Shown here piece by piece: positions 7,674 to 17,601 of a stretch of DNA of 64,000 nucleotides. The stretch lies in contig NZ_ATYR01000006.1 of the NCBI RefSeq assembly GCF_000427785.1, positions 1-64,000 of the forward strand. The letters are read 5' to 3'. The position numbers were made by a program, and so were the translations under genes. Position 1 is the stretch's first letter. Each line of letters begins with the position of its first letter. This DNA comes from Massilia alkalitolerans DSM 17462 (GTDB taxonomy: Bacteria > Pseudomonadota > Gammaproteobacteria > Burkholderiales > Burkholderiaceae_D). A model generated the notes under the pieces. It made no database searches. It was not told the DNA's origin and worked only from the letters and a program-made list of their open reading frames with translations.

Positions 7674-8867
7674 TCAAGCTTTCGGCAAGCTCATCTCCAC
7701 CAATCTCACCCAATAACTCGCCCCGATCGGCAGCAAATTGTCATTGAAGTCATAACTGGTGTTATGCAGCTGGCACGGCCCCAGCCCATGCCCGCCTGCG
7801 CGGTGCGCCCCGTCGCCATTGCCGAGGAACACATAGCACCCCGGCTTTTCCTGCAGCATGAAGGCAAAGTCTTCCGCCCCCATGGTCGGCTCGACCTGCG
7901 TATCCACGCGATCCGCCCCCACCACCGCCCGCATCGCCTCGACCGCGAAGGCCGTCTGCTCCGGATGGTTGATCAGAGGTGGGTAGTTACGCTTGAAACT
8001 GAAGTCGACCGAGGCATTGAAAGCGGCGGCGACGCCGGTCGCGATCTCTTCCATGCGGCGCTGGATCAAATCCAGCACGCCGGTCGAGAAGGTGCGCACG
8101 GTACCCACCAGTTCCGCTTCGTCGGGAATCACGTTGGTGGCGCTGCCGGCATGGATCTGGGTGATCGACAGCACCGCCGATTCCAGCGGATTCTTTTCGC
8201 GCGACACGATGGTCTGCCAGGCCTGGGCGATCTGCACCGCCACCATCACCGGGTCGATGCCGCGGTGCGGCTGCGCCGCATGCGCACCCTTGCCGCGCAC
8301 GATCACGCGAAATTCGTTACTGGAGGCCATCATCGGTCCTGCGACCACGCCGAAGTGCCCCTCCGGGATGCCCGGCCAGTTGTGCATGCCGTACACCGCG
8401 TCCATCGGGAACTGTTCGAACAGGCCATCAATCATCATGCGGCGCGCGCCGCCACCGCCTTCCTCGGCCGGCTGGAAGATCAGGTAGACGGTGCCGTCGA
8501 AGTTGCGGTGCTGCGCCAGGTGCTGGGCGGCGCCGAGCAGCATGGCGGTGTGGCCGTCGTGGCCGCAGGCGTGCATCTTGCCCGGATGGCGCGAGGCGTG
8601 GGCGAAGCCATTGATCTCTTGCATGGGCAGCGCATCCATGTCGGCGCGCAGGCCGATCGCACGTTCCGAGCTGCCGTTCTTCACGATGCCCACCACGCCG
8701 GTCACGCCCAGGCCGCGCACGATCGGGATGCCCCATTCGGTCAGCTTGGCCGCCACCACGTCGGCGGTGCGCTGTTCTTCGTAGCACAGCTCCGGATGCG
8801 CATGCAGGTCGCGCCGGATTTCCTGAAGTTCCGGCAGATAGGCCAGGATTGGTTCAACGAGTTTCAT
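7674..8867 (-). CDS. M20 family amidohydrolase (HipO-like)
   Basis: This 397-residue cytoplasmic metallopeptidase-fold hydrolase resembles hippurate hydrolase / N-acyl-amino-acid amidohydrolase. It has the metal motif MHACGHDGHTAMLLG, the acidic EEGGGGA segment with the metal-site Glu pair, and the C-terminal PTMGAEDFAFMLQEKPGCYVFLGNG block. These enzymes cleave N-acyl or N-aroyl amino acids; the specific substrate is unknown. The length is normal. It stands alone, converging on the REP element, and is divergent from the molybdopterin oxidoreductase gene. Confidence 0.88.
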   Translation of the reverse strand: MKLVEPILAYLPELQEIRRDLHAHPELCYEEQRTADVVAAKLTEWGIPIVRGLGVTGVVGIVKNGSSERAIGLRADMDALPMQEINGFAHASRHPGKMHACGHDGHTAMLLGAAQHLAQHRNFDGTVYLIFQPAEEGGGGARRMMIDGLFEQFPMDAVYGMHNWPGIPEGHFGVVAGPMMASSNEFRVIVRGKGAHAAQPHRGIDPVMVAVQIAQAWQTIVSREKNPLESAVLSITQIHAGSATNVIPDEAELVGTVRTFSTGVLDLIQRRMEEIATGVAAAFNASVDFSFKRNYPPLINHPEQTAFAVEAMRAVVGADRVDTQVEPTMGAEDFAFMLQEKPGCYVFLGNGDGAHRAGGHGLGPCQLHNTSYDFNDNLLPIGASYWVRLVEMSLPKA

Positions 8868-9015
8868 CTGTCCCTCCGTTTTTTGTCATGCTTGCATTGC
8901 ATGCCTTGAACCATTGTAGCCTGCCTCAAACACCCAGTGAAAGAGGAGGGGACGGACCTCCCCAAGATCGTATAAAGTATTGGTTTCACGAAGTATTTTC
9001 CGCCGATCCCACCCC

Positions 9016-11121
9016 ATGCCAGTTACACAAGTCCGCGCCGCCTGCCCCCACGATTGCCCCGATACCTGCGCCATCCTCGTCACCGTCGACAATGGCGTGG
9101 CGCTTGACGTAAAGGGCGATCCGGAGCACCCGACCACGGCGGGCGTGCTGTGCACCAAGGTGTCGCGCTACGTGGAGCGCACCTACCACCCGGACCGCGT
9201 GCTGTACCCGATGCGCCGCGTCGGCCGCAAGGGCGAAGGCAAATTCGAGCGCATCACCTGGGAAGCGGCGATCGACGAGATCGCCGAGCGCTTCAAGGAG
9301 ATCGCCGCCCGCGATCCGCAAGCCATTCTCCCCTACAGCTATGCCGGCACCATGGGACTGGTGCAGGGCGATTCGATGTCTTTACGCTTCTTCAACAAGC
9401 TCGGGGCCTCGCAGCTGGACCGCACCATCTGCGCCACCGCCGGCGCCACCGGCTACAAGTACACCATCGGCGGCTCGATCGGCACCGACATCGAGCACTT
9501 CCAGGATGCCAAGCTGATCCTGATCTGGGGCGGCAACCCGATCGCGTCCAACCTGCACCTGTGGATGCGCGTCCAGGAAGCCAAGCGCCGCGGCGCCAAG
9601 CTGATCGCCATCGATCCCTACCGCTCGCTGACGGCCGAGAAGTGCCACCAGCACATTTCTCTGCTGCCAGGTACGGATGCCGCGCTGGCGCTGGGCATGA
9701 TGCACGTCCTCATCACCGAAGACCTGGTCGACCACGACTACGTGGCGAAGTACACGCTGGGCTACGAAGAACTGAAACAGCGCGCGCTGGAATGGACGCC
9801 GGCGCGCACCGCCGAGACCTGCGGCATCACCGCCATTGAAGTGATCGAACTGGCACGCCTGTATGGCCAGACCGCGCGAAGCGGCGAGGGCGCGGCGATC
9901 CGCATGAACTACGGCCTGCAGCGCGTGCGCGGCGGCGGCATGGCGGTGCGCAATATCGCCTGCCTGCCGGCCCTGGTCGGGGCCTGGCGCCACCGGGCCG
10001 GTGGGGTGCAGCTGTCGACCTCGGGTTCCTTCCCGGCCAACCGCCCCTTCCTGCAGCGCCCGGACCTCTTGGGGGGCCGCATGGCGCGCACCATCAACAT
10101 GACCACCATCGGCGACGACCTGCTCAAGGAGGCCTCGCCGGAATTCGGCCCGAAGATCGAGGCCGTCATCGTCTATAACGCCAACCCGCTGGCGATCGCC
10201 CCGGATTCGGCGAAAGTGCAGCAGGGCTTCGAGCGTGAAGACCTGTTCACCGTGGTGCTGGAACACTTCCAGACCGACAGTGCCGACTATGCCGACATCC
10301 TGCTGCCGGCCACCACCCAGCTCGAGCACGTCGATGCGCACCTGGCCTACGGCCACTTGTACATGATGGCGAACAACGCGGCGATTGCGCCGATCGGCGA
10401 AGCGAAGCCGAACACCGAGTTCTTCCGCCTGCTGGCCGCGCGCATGGGCTTCGACGACCCCTGCTTCCAGGAGTCCGACGACGAGCTGGCTGCCCAGGCC
10501 TTCGACAAGCGCCACGAGCGCGCGGTGCACTTCGACTGGGACTCGCTCAAGCGCAAGGGCTGGCAGAAGCTCAACATGCCCGAGGCGCCCTTCGCCGAAG
10601 GCGGCTTCCCGACCCCGTCGGGCAAGTGCGAATTCTACTCAAGCAGCATGGCGCGCGACGGGCTTGACCCGGTCCCGGCCTATATTCCGCCGTATGAATC
10701 GGCCGCTTCCAATCCGGAACTGGCCCGGAAGTACCCGCTGGCGATGATCTCGCCTCCGGCAAGGAACTTCCTCAACTCGACCTTTGTCAATGTACAGAGC
10801 CTACGCGCAACTGAGGGCGAGCCGCACCTCGACATCCACCCGAACGACGCCGCACGACGCGGCATCCTGCACGGTGACATGGCGCGTATCTTCAACGACC
10901 GCGGCTCCTTCCTTGCCCGTGCACGCGTCACCGACAAGGCACGCGAAGGACTGGTGGTGGGCTTGTCGATCTGGTGGAAGAAACTCGCCAGCGACGGCAA
11001 GAACGCCAATGAAGTCACCAGCCAGCGACTGACCGACATGGGCAGGGCGCCCACTTTCTACGACACCCTGGTGCAGGTCGAAAAGGCCGCGCCCTCAATG
11101 CGAGATGAAATCCACCACTAG
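9016..11121 (+). CDS. Molybdopterin (bis-MGD) oxidoreductase with 4Fe-4S cluster
   Basis: This 701-residue DMSO-reductase-superfamily enzyme has an N-terminal CPHDCPDTC followed by VLCTK, giving four Cys for a 4Fe-4S cluster. It also has WGGNPIASNLH and DPYRSLTAEKCHQHISLLPGTDAAL, matching cofactor-binding segments, and a C-terminal molydopterin-dinucleotide domain (HPNDAARRGILHGDMARIFNDRGSF). No Tat signal is present, so it is probably cytoplasmic. The substrate is not identifiable. ATG 9016 is chosen because the cluster motif begins a few residues after it; TTG 8980 is the in-frame alternative. It overlaps the next gene by 17 bp. Confidence 0.85.
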   Translation: MPVTQVRAACPHDCPDTCAILVTVDNGVALDVKGDPEHPTTAGVLCTKVSRYVERTYHPDRVLYPMRRVGRKGEGKFERITWEAAIDEIAERFKEIAARDPQAILPYSYAGTMGLVQGDSMSLRFFNKLGASQLDRTICATAGATGYKYTIGGSIGTDIEHFQDAKLILIWGGNPIASNLHLWMRVQEAKRRGAKLIAIDPYRSLTAEKCHQHISLLPGTDAALALGMMHVLITEDLVDHDYVAKYTLGYEELKQRALEWTPARTAETCGITAIEVIELARLYGQTARSGEGAAIRMNYGLQRVRGGGMAVRNIACLPALVGAWRHRAGGVQLSTSGSFPANRPFLQRPDLLGGRMARTINMTTIGDDLLKEASPEFGPKIEAVIVYNANPLAIAPDSAKVQQGFEREDLFTVVLEHFQTDSADYADILLPATTQLEHVDAHLAYGHLYMMANNAAIAPIGEAKPNTEFFRLLAARMGFDDPCFQESDDELAAQAFDKRHERAVHFDWDSLKRKGWQKLNMPEAPFAEGGFPTPSGKCEFYSSSMARDGLDPVPAYIPPYESAASNPELARKYPLAMISPPARNFLNSTFVNVQSLRATEGEPHLDIHPNDAARRGILHGDMARIFNDRGSFLARARVTDKAREGLVVGLSIWWKKLASDGKNANEVTSQRLTDMGRAPTFYDTLVQVEKAAPSMRDEIHH

Positions 11122-12235
11122 ATTTTCCCGGGCCTTCCGGCCATTCATGGCCGCGACCGCCGCGGCCCTGATGTTGTCAAGCTGCTCATCCCTCTCCTAC
11201 TACACCCAGGCCGCACAAGGCCAGCTCGAACTGCTGACGGATTCCCGTCCGATCGATGCCTGGCTGGCCGATCCCTCCACTAACACCAAGCTGCGCCACC
11301 GCCTGGAAGCGGCACGCCAGATCCGCCGCTACGCGATCCAGGAAATGAAGCTGCCCGACAACGGCAGCTACACCAACTTCACCAACATCAAGCGTCCCTA
11401 CGTGCTGTGGAACGTGGTCGCCACGCCCGAGCTGTCGCTGAAACCCATGCAGTGGTGCTTCCCGGTGGCCGGCTGCGTGAACTACCGCGGCTACTACAGC
11501 AAGCAGGAAGCCCAGGCCTATGCGAAACAGCTGCGCAGCCAGGGCCACGACGTGGAAGTGGGCGGCGTCAGTGCCTACTCGACCCTGGGCTGGTTCAGCG
11601 ATCCCCTGATCTCGACCTTCATCCACTACCCGGACGCCGAGCTGGCGCGCCTGATCTTCCACGAGCTGGCGCACCAGGTGGTGTACGTACCGGGCGATTC
11701 GAAGTTCAACGAGTCCTTTGCCAGCGCGGTGGAGCAGGCCGGCGTCGAAGGCTGGCTGGAACGCTTCGGCAACGAGGCCATGGTCGAGGCCTTCGAGCGC
11801 TACACGGTGCGCAAGAAGGATTTCATGGCGCTGCTGGTGCGCTACCGCGGCGAGCTGGAGAAGACCTATGCCAGCGACATGAGCCGCGACGACAAGCGCG
11901 CCACCAAGGCGCGGCTGTTCATCGCGCTGAAGGACGACTACCAGGTGCTGAAGGCGAACTGGGGCGGCTACGCGGGCTACGACCGCTTCTTCGCCGAGCC
12001 GCTGTCGAACGCCCACCTGGCCTCGATCGCCACCTACAACGACTTCGTCCCGGCCTTCCGCGCGCTGCTGCGCAAGGAGCGCAGCTGGACCGCTTTCTAC
12101 AAGTCGGTCAAGCAGCTCGCCGAGCTCGACAAGCTTGAGCGGCACCGCGTGCTGGCCAGGCTGGCGGCGCCGGCCCCGACCGCGCCGCTCGTGGTGCAGC
12201 GCACCATGGGCGAGGTCGCCAGTACGGGGAAATAA
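11105..12235 (+). CDS. Lipoprotein zinc aminopeptidase (PF10023-like)
   Basis: This 376-residue protein has a lipoprotein signal (MAATAAALMLSSC). The metal site is HELAHQ (HExxH, about residue 185) followed by VVYVPGDSKFNESFAS, where the downstream Glu fits a gluzincin third ligand. The long helical middle and C terminus match the predicted-aminopeptidase family of Gram-negative bacteria. Predicted location is the periplasmic face of a membrane. It overlaps the 3' end of the molybdopterin oxidoreductase gene by 17 bp, which suggests co-transcription, although no functional link is evident. Confidence 0.8.
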   Translation: MKSTTRFSRAFRPFMAATAAALMLSSCSSLSYYTQAAQGQLELLTDSRPIDAWLADPSTNTKLRHRLEAARQIRRYAIQEMKLPDNGSYTNFTNIKRPYVLWNVVATPELSLKPMQWCFPVAGCVNYRGYYSKQEAQAYAKQLRSQGHDVEVGGVSAYSTLGWFSDPLISTFIHYPDAELARLIFHELAHQVVYVPGDSKFNESFASAVEQAGVEGWLERFGNEAMVEAFERYTVRKKDFMALLVRYRGELEKTYASDMSRDDKRATKARLFIALKDDYQVLKANWGGYAGYDRFFAEPLSNAHLASIATYNDFVPAFRALLRKERSWTAFYKSVKQLAELDKLERHRVLARLAAPAPTAPLVVQRTMGEVASTGK

Positions 12236-12388
12236 ACGCATATAGAGGACCCGTTCCAATCGACTTAAAAGAACTTGCGCGCATTGGCGCTGCCCGATAG
12301 CATCACAAACAGGCGATAGCAAAGGCGCAATCCTGGACTGCGCACGCTCGGACCACCACGATAACTATTCGAGACAAAAGGGCATCCG

Positions 12389-14074
12389 ATGGACAAAATT
12401 TGGCTGAAGTCGTACCCCCCGAACGTACCAAGCGAGATCAACCCTGACCAGTACGCGTCGCTGGTGCACATGCTGGAGGAATCCTTCAGCAAGTACGCCG
12501 ACCGCAACGCCTACGTGTGCATGGACAAGTTCCTGACCTACGGCGAGCTGGATGCCTACTCGAAGAAGCTGGCGGGCTGGCTGCAGAGCCGCGGCATGGA
12601 GCGCGGCGCGCGGGTGGCGATCATGATGCCGAACGTGCTGCAGTACCCGATTGCGATCGCGGCCGTGCTGCGCGCCGGCTACACCGTGGTCAACGTCAAC
12701 CCGCTGTACACGCCGCGCGAGCTCGAGCACCAGATCAAGGACTCGGGCAGCGAAGCGATCATCGTGCTCGAGAACTTCGCGAACACGGTGCAGCAGGTGA
12801 TGGGCAAGACCCCGCTCAAGCACGTGGTGGTGGCGAGCATGGGCGAGATGCTGGGCGGCGCCAAGGGCATGCTGGTCAACTTCGTGGTCCGCAACGTCAA
12901 GAAGATGGTGCCGGAGTACTCGCTGCCGAACATGGTGCGCTTCAAGGAAGCCCTGTCGCAGGGCGCGAAGATGCCGTTCTCGAAGGTCGAGCTGAAGTCC
13001 TCGGACATCGCCTTCCTGCAGTACACCGGCGGCACCACCGGCGTGTCGAAAGGCGCGACGCTCACGCACCGCAACGTGATCGCCAACGTGCTGCAGACCG
13101 AAGCCTGGTCGGCGCCGGCGATGGGGCAGTCGAACGAACAGACCGTGATCGTCTGCGCGCTGCCGCTGTACCACATCTTCGCGCTGACGGCCTGCGCGAT
13201 GTGGGGCATGCGCACCGGCGCGCTGAACATCCTGATCGTGAACCCGCGCGACATCCCGGGCTTCATCAAGGAGCTGGGCAAGTACAAGATCAACATGCTG
13301 CCGGCCGTGAACACGCTGTACAACGCGCTGGTGAACCACCCGGACATCGGCACCGTGGACTTCTCGGGCCTGAAGGTGTCGAACGGCGGCGGCATGGCGG
13401 TGCAGAAGGCCGTCAACGACAAGTGGAAGCAGGTCACGGGCACCGCGATCATCGAAGGCTATGGCCTGTCCGAGACCGCGCCGGTGGCCACCTGCAACCG
13501 CGCCGACGTGAAGGAATTCACCGGCACCATCGGCCTGCCGATCCCGTCCACCGACATCGCGATCCTGGACGACGAGGGCAAGCCGATGGGCATCGGCCAG
13601 ATCGGCGAGATCGCGATCCGCGGCCCGCAGGTGATGGCCGGCTACTGGAACCGCCCGGACGAGACGGCCAAGGTCATGACCCCTGACGGCTTCTTCAAGT
13701 CGGGCGACGTCGGCATCATGGACGCGGATGGCTACGTGAAGATCGTCGACCGCAAGAAGGACATGATCCTGGTCTCGGGCTTCAACGTCTACCCGAACGA
13801 GCTGGAAGGCGTGATCGCCGGCCACCCGGGCGTGCTGGAATGCGCCGTGATCGGCGTGCCGGACGAGCATTCCGGCGAAGCGGTGAAGGTGTTCGTGGTG
13901 CGCAAGGACCCGAACCTGACCGCCGAGCAGCTGATGGACTACTGCAAGCAGCAGTTCACCGGCTACAAGAAACCGAAGTACATCGAGTTCCGCGACGAGC
14001 TGCCGAAGACTAACGTCGGCAAGATCCTGCGCCGCGCACTGCGGGACGAGAAGAAGCAGGCGGAAACCGCCTGA
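12389..14074 (+). CDS. fadD: Long-chain fatty acid-CoA ligase (first tandem copy)
   Basis: This 561-residue acyl-adenylate-forming enzyme activates fatty acids to acyl-CoA for beta-oxidation. The AMP-binding P-loop is YTGGTTGVSKGATLTHRN, the A5 region is EGYGLSETAPV, the hinge is VDRKKDMILVSGFNVYPNE, and the catalytic Lys is in KTNVGKILRR near the C terminus. The length equals E. coli FadD. AAGGG lies upstream of the ATG. It is followed by a partial terminator and a second, closely similar fadD. Confidence 0.93.
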   Translation: MDKIWLKSYPPNVPSEINPDQYASLVHMLEESFSKYADRNAYVCMDKFLTYGELDAYSKKLAGWLQSRGMERGARVAIMMPNVLQYPIAIAAVLRAGYTVVNVNPLYTPRELEHQIKDSGSEAIIVLENFANTVQQVMGKTPLKHVVVASMGEMLGGAKGMLVNFVVRNVKKMVPEYSLPNMVRFKEALSQGAKMPFSKVELKSSDIAFLQYTGGTTGVSKGATLTHRNVIANVLQTEAWSAPAMGQSNEQTVIVCALPLYHIFALTACAMWGMRTGALNILIVNPRDIPGFIKELGKYKINMLPAVNTLYNALVNHPDIGTVDFSGLKVSNGGGMAVQKAVNDKWKQVTGTAIIEGYGLSETAPVATCNRADVKEFTGTIGLPIPSTDIAILDDEGKPMGIGQIGEIAIRGPQVMAGYWNRPDETAKVMTPDGFFKSGDVGIMDADGYVKIVDRKKDMILVSGFNVYPNELEGVIAGHPGVLECAVIGVPDEHSGEAVKVFVVRKDPNLTAEQLMDYCKQQFTGYKKPKYIEFRDELPKTNVGKILRRALRDEKKQAETA

Positions 14075-14111
14075 CGGTAGCATGACGGCCGGCATACCAT
14101 GCCGGCCCGCG

Positions 14112-14155
14112 GAAGCCGCCCCGAAGCTGCCATGCTCCGGGCGGCTTCGCGTTTT
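14112..14155 (+). terminator. Hairpin between the two fadD genes
   Basis: GAAGCCGCCC (14112-14121) pairs perfectly with GGGCGGCTTC (14139-14148) across a 17-nt loop and is followed by GCGTTTTA. It is a plausible weak terminator or attenuator after the first fadD. A smaller palindrome, GCCGGCATACCATGCCGGC, lies just upstream. Confidence 0.5.
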
Positions 14156-14192
14156 AATGGACATAGCATCAGATACAGAAGGTGAGGCACGG

Positions 14193-15875
14193 ATGGACAA
14201 GTTTTGGCTCAAGTCGTACGAGGGCGGCGTACCTGCGGAGATCGATCCCACGCAGTACCGCTCCCTGACGCATCTGCTGGAGGAGGCGTTCCGCAAGTAC
14301 GCCGACCGCAAGGCCTATGCGTGCATGGGCAAGACGCTCACCTTCGCCGAGCTGGACCGCCTGTCGGGCCGCATGGCGGCCTGGCTGCAGGCCAGGGGCC
14401 TGAAGCCGGGCGCACGCGTGGCCATCATGCTGCCGAACGTGCTGCAATACCCGGTGGCAATGGCCGCCGTGCTGCGTGCCGGCTACGTGATCGTCAACGT
14501 CAATCCTCTCTACACCCCGCGCGAACTGCAGCACCAGCTGAAGGATTCCGGCGCCGAGGCCATCGTGGTGCTGGAGAACTTCGCGCACACGCTGGAACAG
14601 GTGATCGGTAACACCGAGGTCAAGCACGTGGTCGTGGCCAGCATGGGCGACCTGCTGGGCGGCCTGAAGGGCACGCTGGTCAACCTGGTGGTCCGCAAGA
14701 TCAAGAAGATGGTGCCGGCCTGGTCGCTGCCGGGTTCGATCGGCTTCAAGCGCATGCTGGCGGAAGCCTCGGGCGCGACCCTGCGTCCGGTCGCCATCGG
14801 CCACGACGACATCGCCTTCCTGCAGTACACCGGCGGCACCACCGGCGTCTCGAAAGGCGCGGTGCTGCTGCACAAGCACGTGATCGCCAACGTGCTGCAG
14901 AACGAAGCCTGGTTTGCGCCGACCCTGGCCAGGCTGAAGGCTGGGGAGCAGCCGCAGTTCGTGTGCGCGCTGCCGCTGTACCACATCTATGCGCTGACCG
15001 TGTGCGCCCTGCTGGGCCTGCGCGTGGGCGGCATGAACCTCCTGATCCCGAACCCGCGCGACATCCCGGGCTTCATCAAGGAACTGAGCGACTACCGCAT
15101 CAACATCTTCCCGGCCGTGAACACCCTGTACAACGGCCTGGTGAACAACCCGGAATTCGCCAAGCTCGACTTCTCGGGCCTGCTGGTGTGCCCGGGCGGC
15201 GGCATGGCGGTGCAAAAGGCCGTGGCCGACAAGTGGCTGCAAATGACCGGCATCCCGATCGTGGAAGGCTACGGCCTGTCCGAGACCTCGCCGGTGGTCA
15301 CCGCGAACCGCTGCGACATCACCGACTTCACCGGCACCATTGGCCTGCCTCTGCCCTCGACCGAGATCCGCATCCTCGACGAAGCCGGCAACGAAGTCCC
15401 GTTCGGCAGCGCCGGCGAGATCGCGGTGCGCGGCCCGCAGGTGATGGCCGGCTACTGGCAGCGCGACGACGAGACCGCCAAGGTCATGACCGCGGATGGC
15501 TTCTTCAAGACCGGCGACATCGGCATCATGGACGAGAAGGGCTATACCCGCATCGTCGACCGCAAGAAGGACATGATCCTGGTCTCGGGCTTCAACGTCT
15601 ACCCGAACGAGATCGAAGGCGTGGTCGCGGCGATGCCGGGCGTGCTGGAAGTGGCCTGCGTGGGCGTGCCGGACAAGAACTCGGGCGAGGCCGTCAAGCT
15701 GTACATCGTGAAGAAGGATGCCGCGCTCACCAGCGAGCAGGTGATGGCCTTCTGCAAGGAGCAGTTCACGGGCTACAAGCGGCCGAAGTACGTGGAGTTC
15801 CGCGAGACGCTGCCGAAGACCAATGTGGGCAAGATCCTGCGGCGCGAGCTGCGCGACGAGAAGACCTCGGCTTAA
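14193..15875 (+). CDS. fadD: Long-chain fatty acid-CoA ligase (second tandem copy)
   Basis: This 560-residue acyl-CoA synthetase is collinear with the preceding gene from the first residues (MDKFWLKSYEGGVPAEIDP against MDKIWLKSYPPNVPSEINP) to the last (KTNVGKILRRELRDEK). It carries the same P-loop, A5, hinge and catalytic Lys motifs. The ATG at 14193 is chosen by alignment with its paralogue; the frame is open further upstream. The middle domain has diverged most (EASGATLRPVAIGHDD), so chain-length preference may differ. A tandem duplication is the simplest origin. Confidence 0.92.
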   Translation: MDKFWLKSYEGGVPAEIDPTQYRSLTHLLEEAFRKYADRKAYACMGKTLTFAELDRLSGRMAAWLQARGLKPGARVAIMLPNVLQYPVAMAAVLRAGYVIVNVNPLYTPRELQHQLKDSGAEAIVVLENFAHTLEQVIGNTEVKHVVVASMGDLLGGLKGTLVNLVVRKIKKMVPAWSLPGSIGFKRMLAEASGATLRPVAIGHDDIAFLQYTGGTTGVSKGAVLLHKHVIANVLQNEAWFAPTLARLKAGEQPQFVCALPLYHIYALTVCALLGLRVGGMNLLIPNPRDIPGFIKELSDYRINIFPAVNTLYNGLVNNPEFAKLDFSGLLVCPGGGMAVQKAVADKWLQMTGIPIVEGYGLSETSPVVTANRCDITDFTGTIGLPLPSTEIRILDEAGNEVPFGSAGEIAVRGPQVMAGYWQRDDETAKVMTADGFFKTGDIGIMDEKGYTRIVDRKKDMILVSGFNVYPNEIEGVVAAMPGVLEVACVGVPDKNSGEAVKLYIVKKDAALTSEQVMAFCKEQFTGYKRPKYVEFRETLPKTNVGKILRRELRDEKTSA

Positions 15876-15900
15876 GTTTGGCTGACATTGCTCACGCAAG

Positions 15901-16005
15901 ATTGGGTTCCCGCCTTCGCGGGAACGACAGCGCATAGGTAAGCGGTTCAAACGAAGTTCCAGCACACCAAGCACGTCATCCCCGCGCAGGCGGGGATCCA
16001 ATTTC
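15901..16005. repeat. Inverted pair of CCCGC-GCGGG palindromic repeats
   Basis: GGGTTCCCGCCTTCGCGGGAAC at about 15904-15925 and TCATCCCCGCGCAGGCGGGGAT at about 15976-15997 are related hairpins in opposite orientation. The same family recurs at 20141-20219 and 56576-56673, always in intergenic DNA. Confidence 0.75.
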
Positions 16006-16018
16006 GGGACCGCAGCCG

Positions 16019-17596
16019 CTACGCAGCGCGCTCTGCGCCCGCCACACCATCCGCCACTCGGAACGCAGCCAGTTCCGCCACCGCCGACTTCGCATCCTGC
16101 ACGTCGTCCAGTCCCATGAAGTGCGTCACCGTCTGCTTCGGCGTGATCTCCAGCAGCATGTAGCCGCGCTTGTCGCTGCGCCCGTACAGCATGTGCGGGT
16201 TGTTCTCCATGTGCGCCAGCGTGCGCTCCTGCGAGCGCGAACTGGACGTCACCGAGGTGCCCACGAATTCCGTCGCCACCACCGCGTTCTGCTTCGACAC
16301 CGGGTTCGAGAAATCCGGCCGCAGCGCGGTCGCATAGAAGGTGTGCACGTCGCCGCCCAGCACCAGCGGATTGTGCGCGCCCTGCTTGACGATCGTGTCC
16401 AGCAGGCGCCGCCGCGCCGCCGGGTAGCCGTCCCAGCCATCGGTCCAGAAGCGGCCGTCCTCCGGTTTCAAGACCGGCACGCTGCTCGACTGTGCCATCA
16501 AGGTCTGTTGCGCCAGGATGTTCCACTTGGCGCGCGAGCTCGCCAGGCCTGCGTCCAGCCAGGCTTCCTGCTCGGCGCCCAGCATCGTGCGGCGCGGATC
16601 GCGCAGGGCCTCGCAGGCGCGCGCGAACACCGCGTTCGAGCCGCCCTGGGTGGCGGACTTGGTGCAGGCCTGCGGCGAACGGTACTGGCGGTCGTCGAGC
16701 ACGTGGAAGCGCGCCAGCCGGCCCCAGTCGACGCGCTGGAACAGCTCGACCTTCGCAAAACCGTCGCGCCGCACAGCAGGCAGGCGCAGCGGCATGTGTT
16801 CGTAAAAGGCCTGGTAGGCCGCCGCGCGGCGGGTGGCGAAGTCCTGGGCCAGGCGCTCGTCGCGCAGGCCGGCGTAGTCGTTGGCCACCTCGTGGTCGTC
16901 CCAGGTCACGATCCAGGGCGCCGCGGTATGCGCGGCCTGCAGGTCCGGATCACTCCGGTACTGGGCGTAGCGCTGGCGGTAGTCGGACAGCGTAAACGAC
17001 TCGTCGGTGCGCACCGCACGCGTGGGATGGCGCAATTGGTAAGGGCCCCACTCGTAGATGTAGTCGCCCAGGAAGGCGACCAGGTCGGGACTGCTTGCCG
17101 CGATGTGGCGGTGCGCGGCATAGCTGCCGAACTCCCAGTGCTGGCAGGAGGCCACCGCCAGCTTGAGCTGGCCGGGCATCTCGTCCCTGCCTGGCGCCGT
17201 GCGGGTGCGGCCGACCGGGCTGACGGCGTCGCCCAGCATGAAGCGGTACCAGTACCAGCGGCCCGGCGCCAGGCCTTTCACGTCGACGTGCACGCTGTGG
17301 GCAAGCTCGGGCCCGGCGACCGCCGTGCCTTTCGCGGCGATGCTGCGGAAGGCTTCGTCGTGCGCGACTTCCCAGCGCACCGTCATGGCGACCGGCGGCG
17401 TGGATTCCGCCTTGAGCGGCTCGCTCAGGATGCGCGTCCACAGGATGACGGAATCGGGCAGCGGCGAGCCGGAGGCGACGCCCAGGCTGAACGGGTAGGG
17501 GCCTTTCGCGGACGAGGCGCAGGCGCCCAGGCTGGCCGCGGACAGCGCGGCCGAGAGCCGCGCGGCGTCGAGCAGGAACAGCCGGCGCCCGGACAT
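16019..17596 (-). CDS. phoD: Alkaline phosphatase D family metallophosphoesterase
   Basis: This 525-residue exported phosphatase/phosphodiesterase has a Tat-type lipoprotein signal (SGRRLFLLDAARL, then ASLGAC). An N-terminal Fn3-like PhoD domain (FSLGVASGSPLPDSVILWTRI) precedes the metallophosphatase core with VASCQHWEFG, FLGDYIYEWG and VTWDDHEVANDY, which supply metal ligands, and GGDVHTFYATAL near the end. PhoD enzymes hydrolyse phosphodiesters and release phosphate. ATG 17596 is preferred over 17716, because the upstream extension is repeat DNA and would bury the signal. Confidence 0.88.
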   Translation of the reverse strand: MSGRRLFLLDAARLSAALSAASLGACASSAKGPYPFSLGVASGSPLPDSVILWTRILSEPLKAESTPPVAMTVRWEVAHDEAFRSIAAKGTAVAGPELAHSVHVDVKGLAPGRWYWYRFMLGDAVSPVGRTRTAPGRDEMPGQLKLAVASCQHWEFGSYAAHRHIAASSPDLVAFLGDYIYEWGPYQLRHPTRAVRTDESFTLSDYRQRYAQYRSDPDLQAAHTAAPWIVTWDDHEVANDYAGLRDERLAQDFATRRAAAYQAFYEHMPLRLPAVRRDGFAKVELFQRVDWGRLARFHVLDDRQYRSPQACTKSATQGGSNAVFARACEALRDPRRTMLGAEQEAWLDAGLASSRAKWNILAQQTLMAQSSSVPVLKPEDGRFWTDGWDGYPAARRRLLDTIVKQGAHNPLVLGGDVHTFYATALRPDFSNPVSKQNAVVATEFVGTSVTSSSRSQERTLAHMENNPHMLYGRSDKRGYMLLEITPKQTVTHFMGLDDVQDAKSAVAELAAFRVADGVAGAERAA

Positions 17597-17601
17597 CTCA
17601 G

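Noticed and set aside
12365-16526. Long minus-strand open frames (648 and 785 codons) opposite the fadD genes and the end of phoD.
   Set aside because: Shadows of GC-rich coding sequence; repetitive His/Arg/Asp/Val composition and no start signal.
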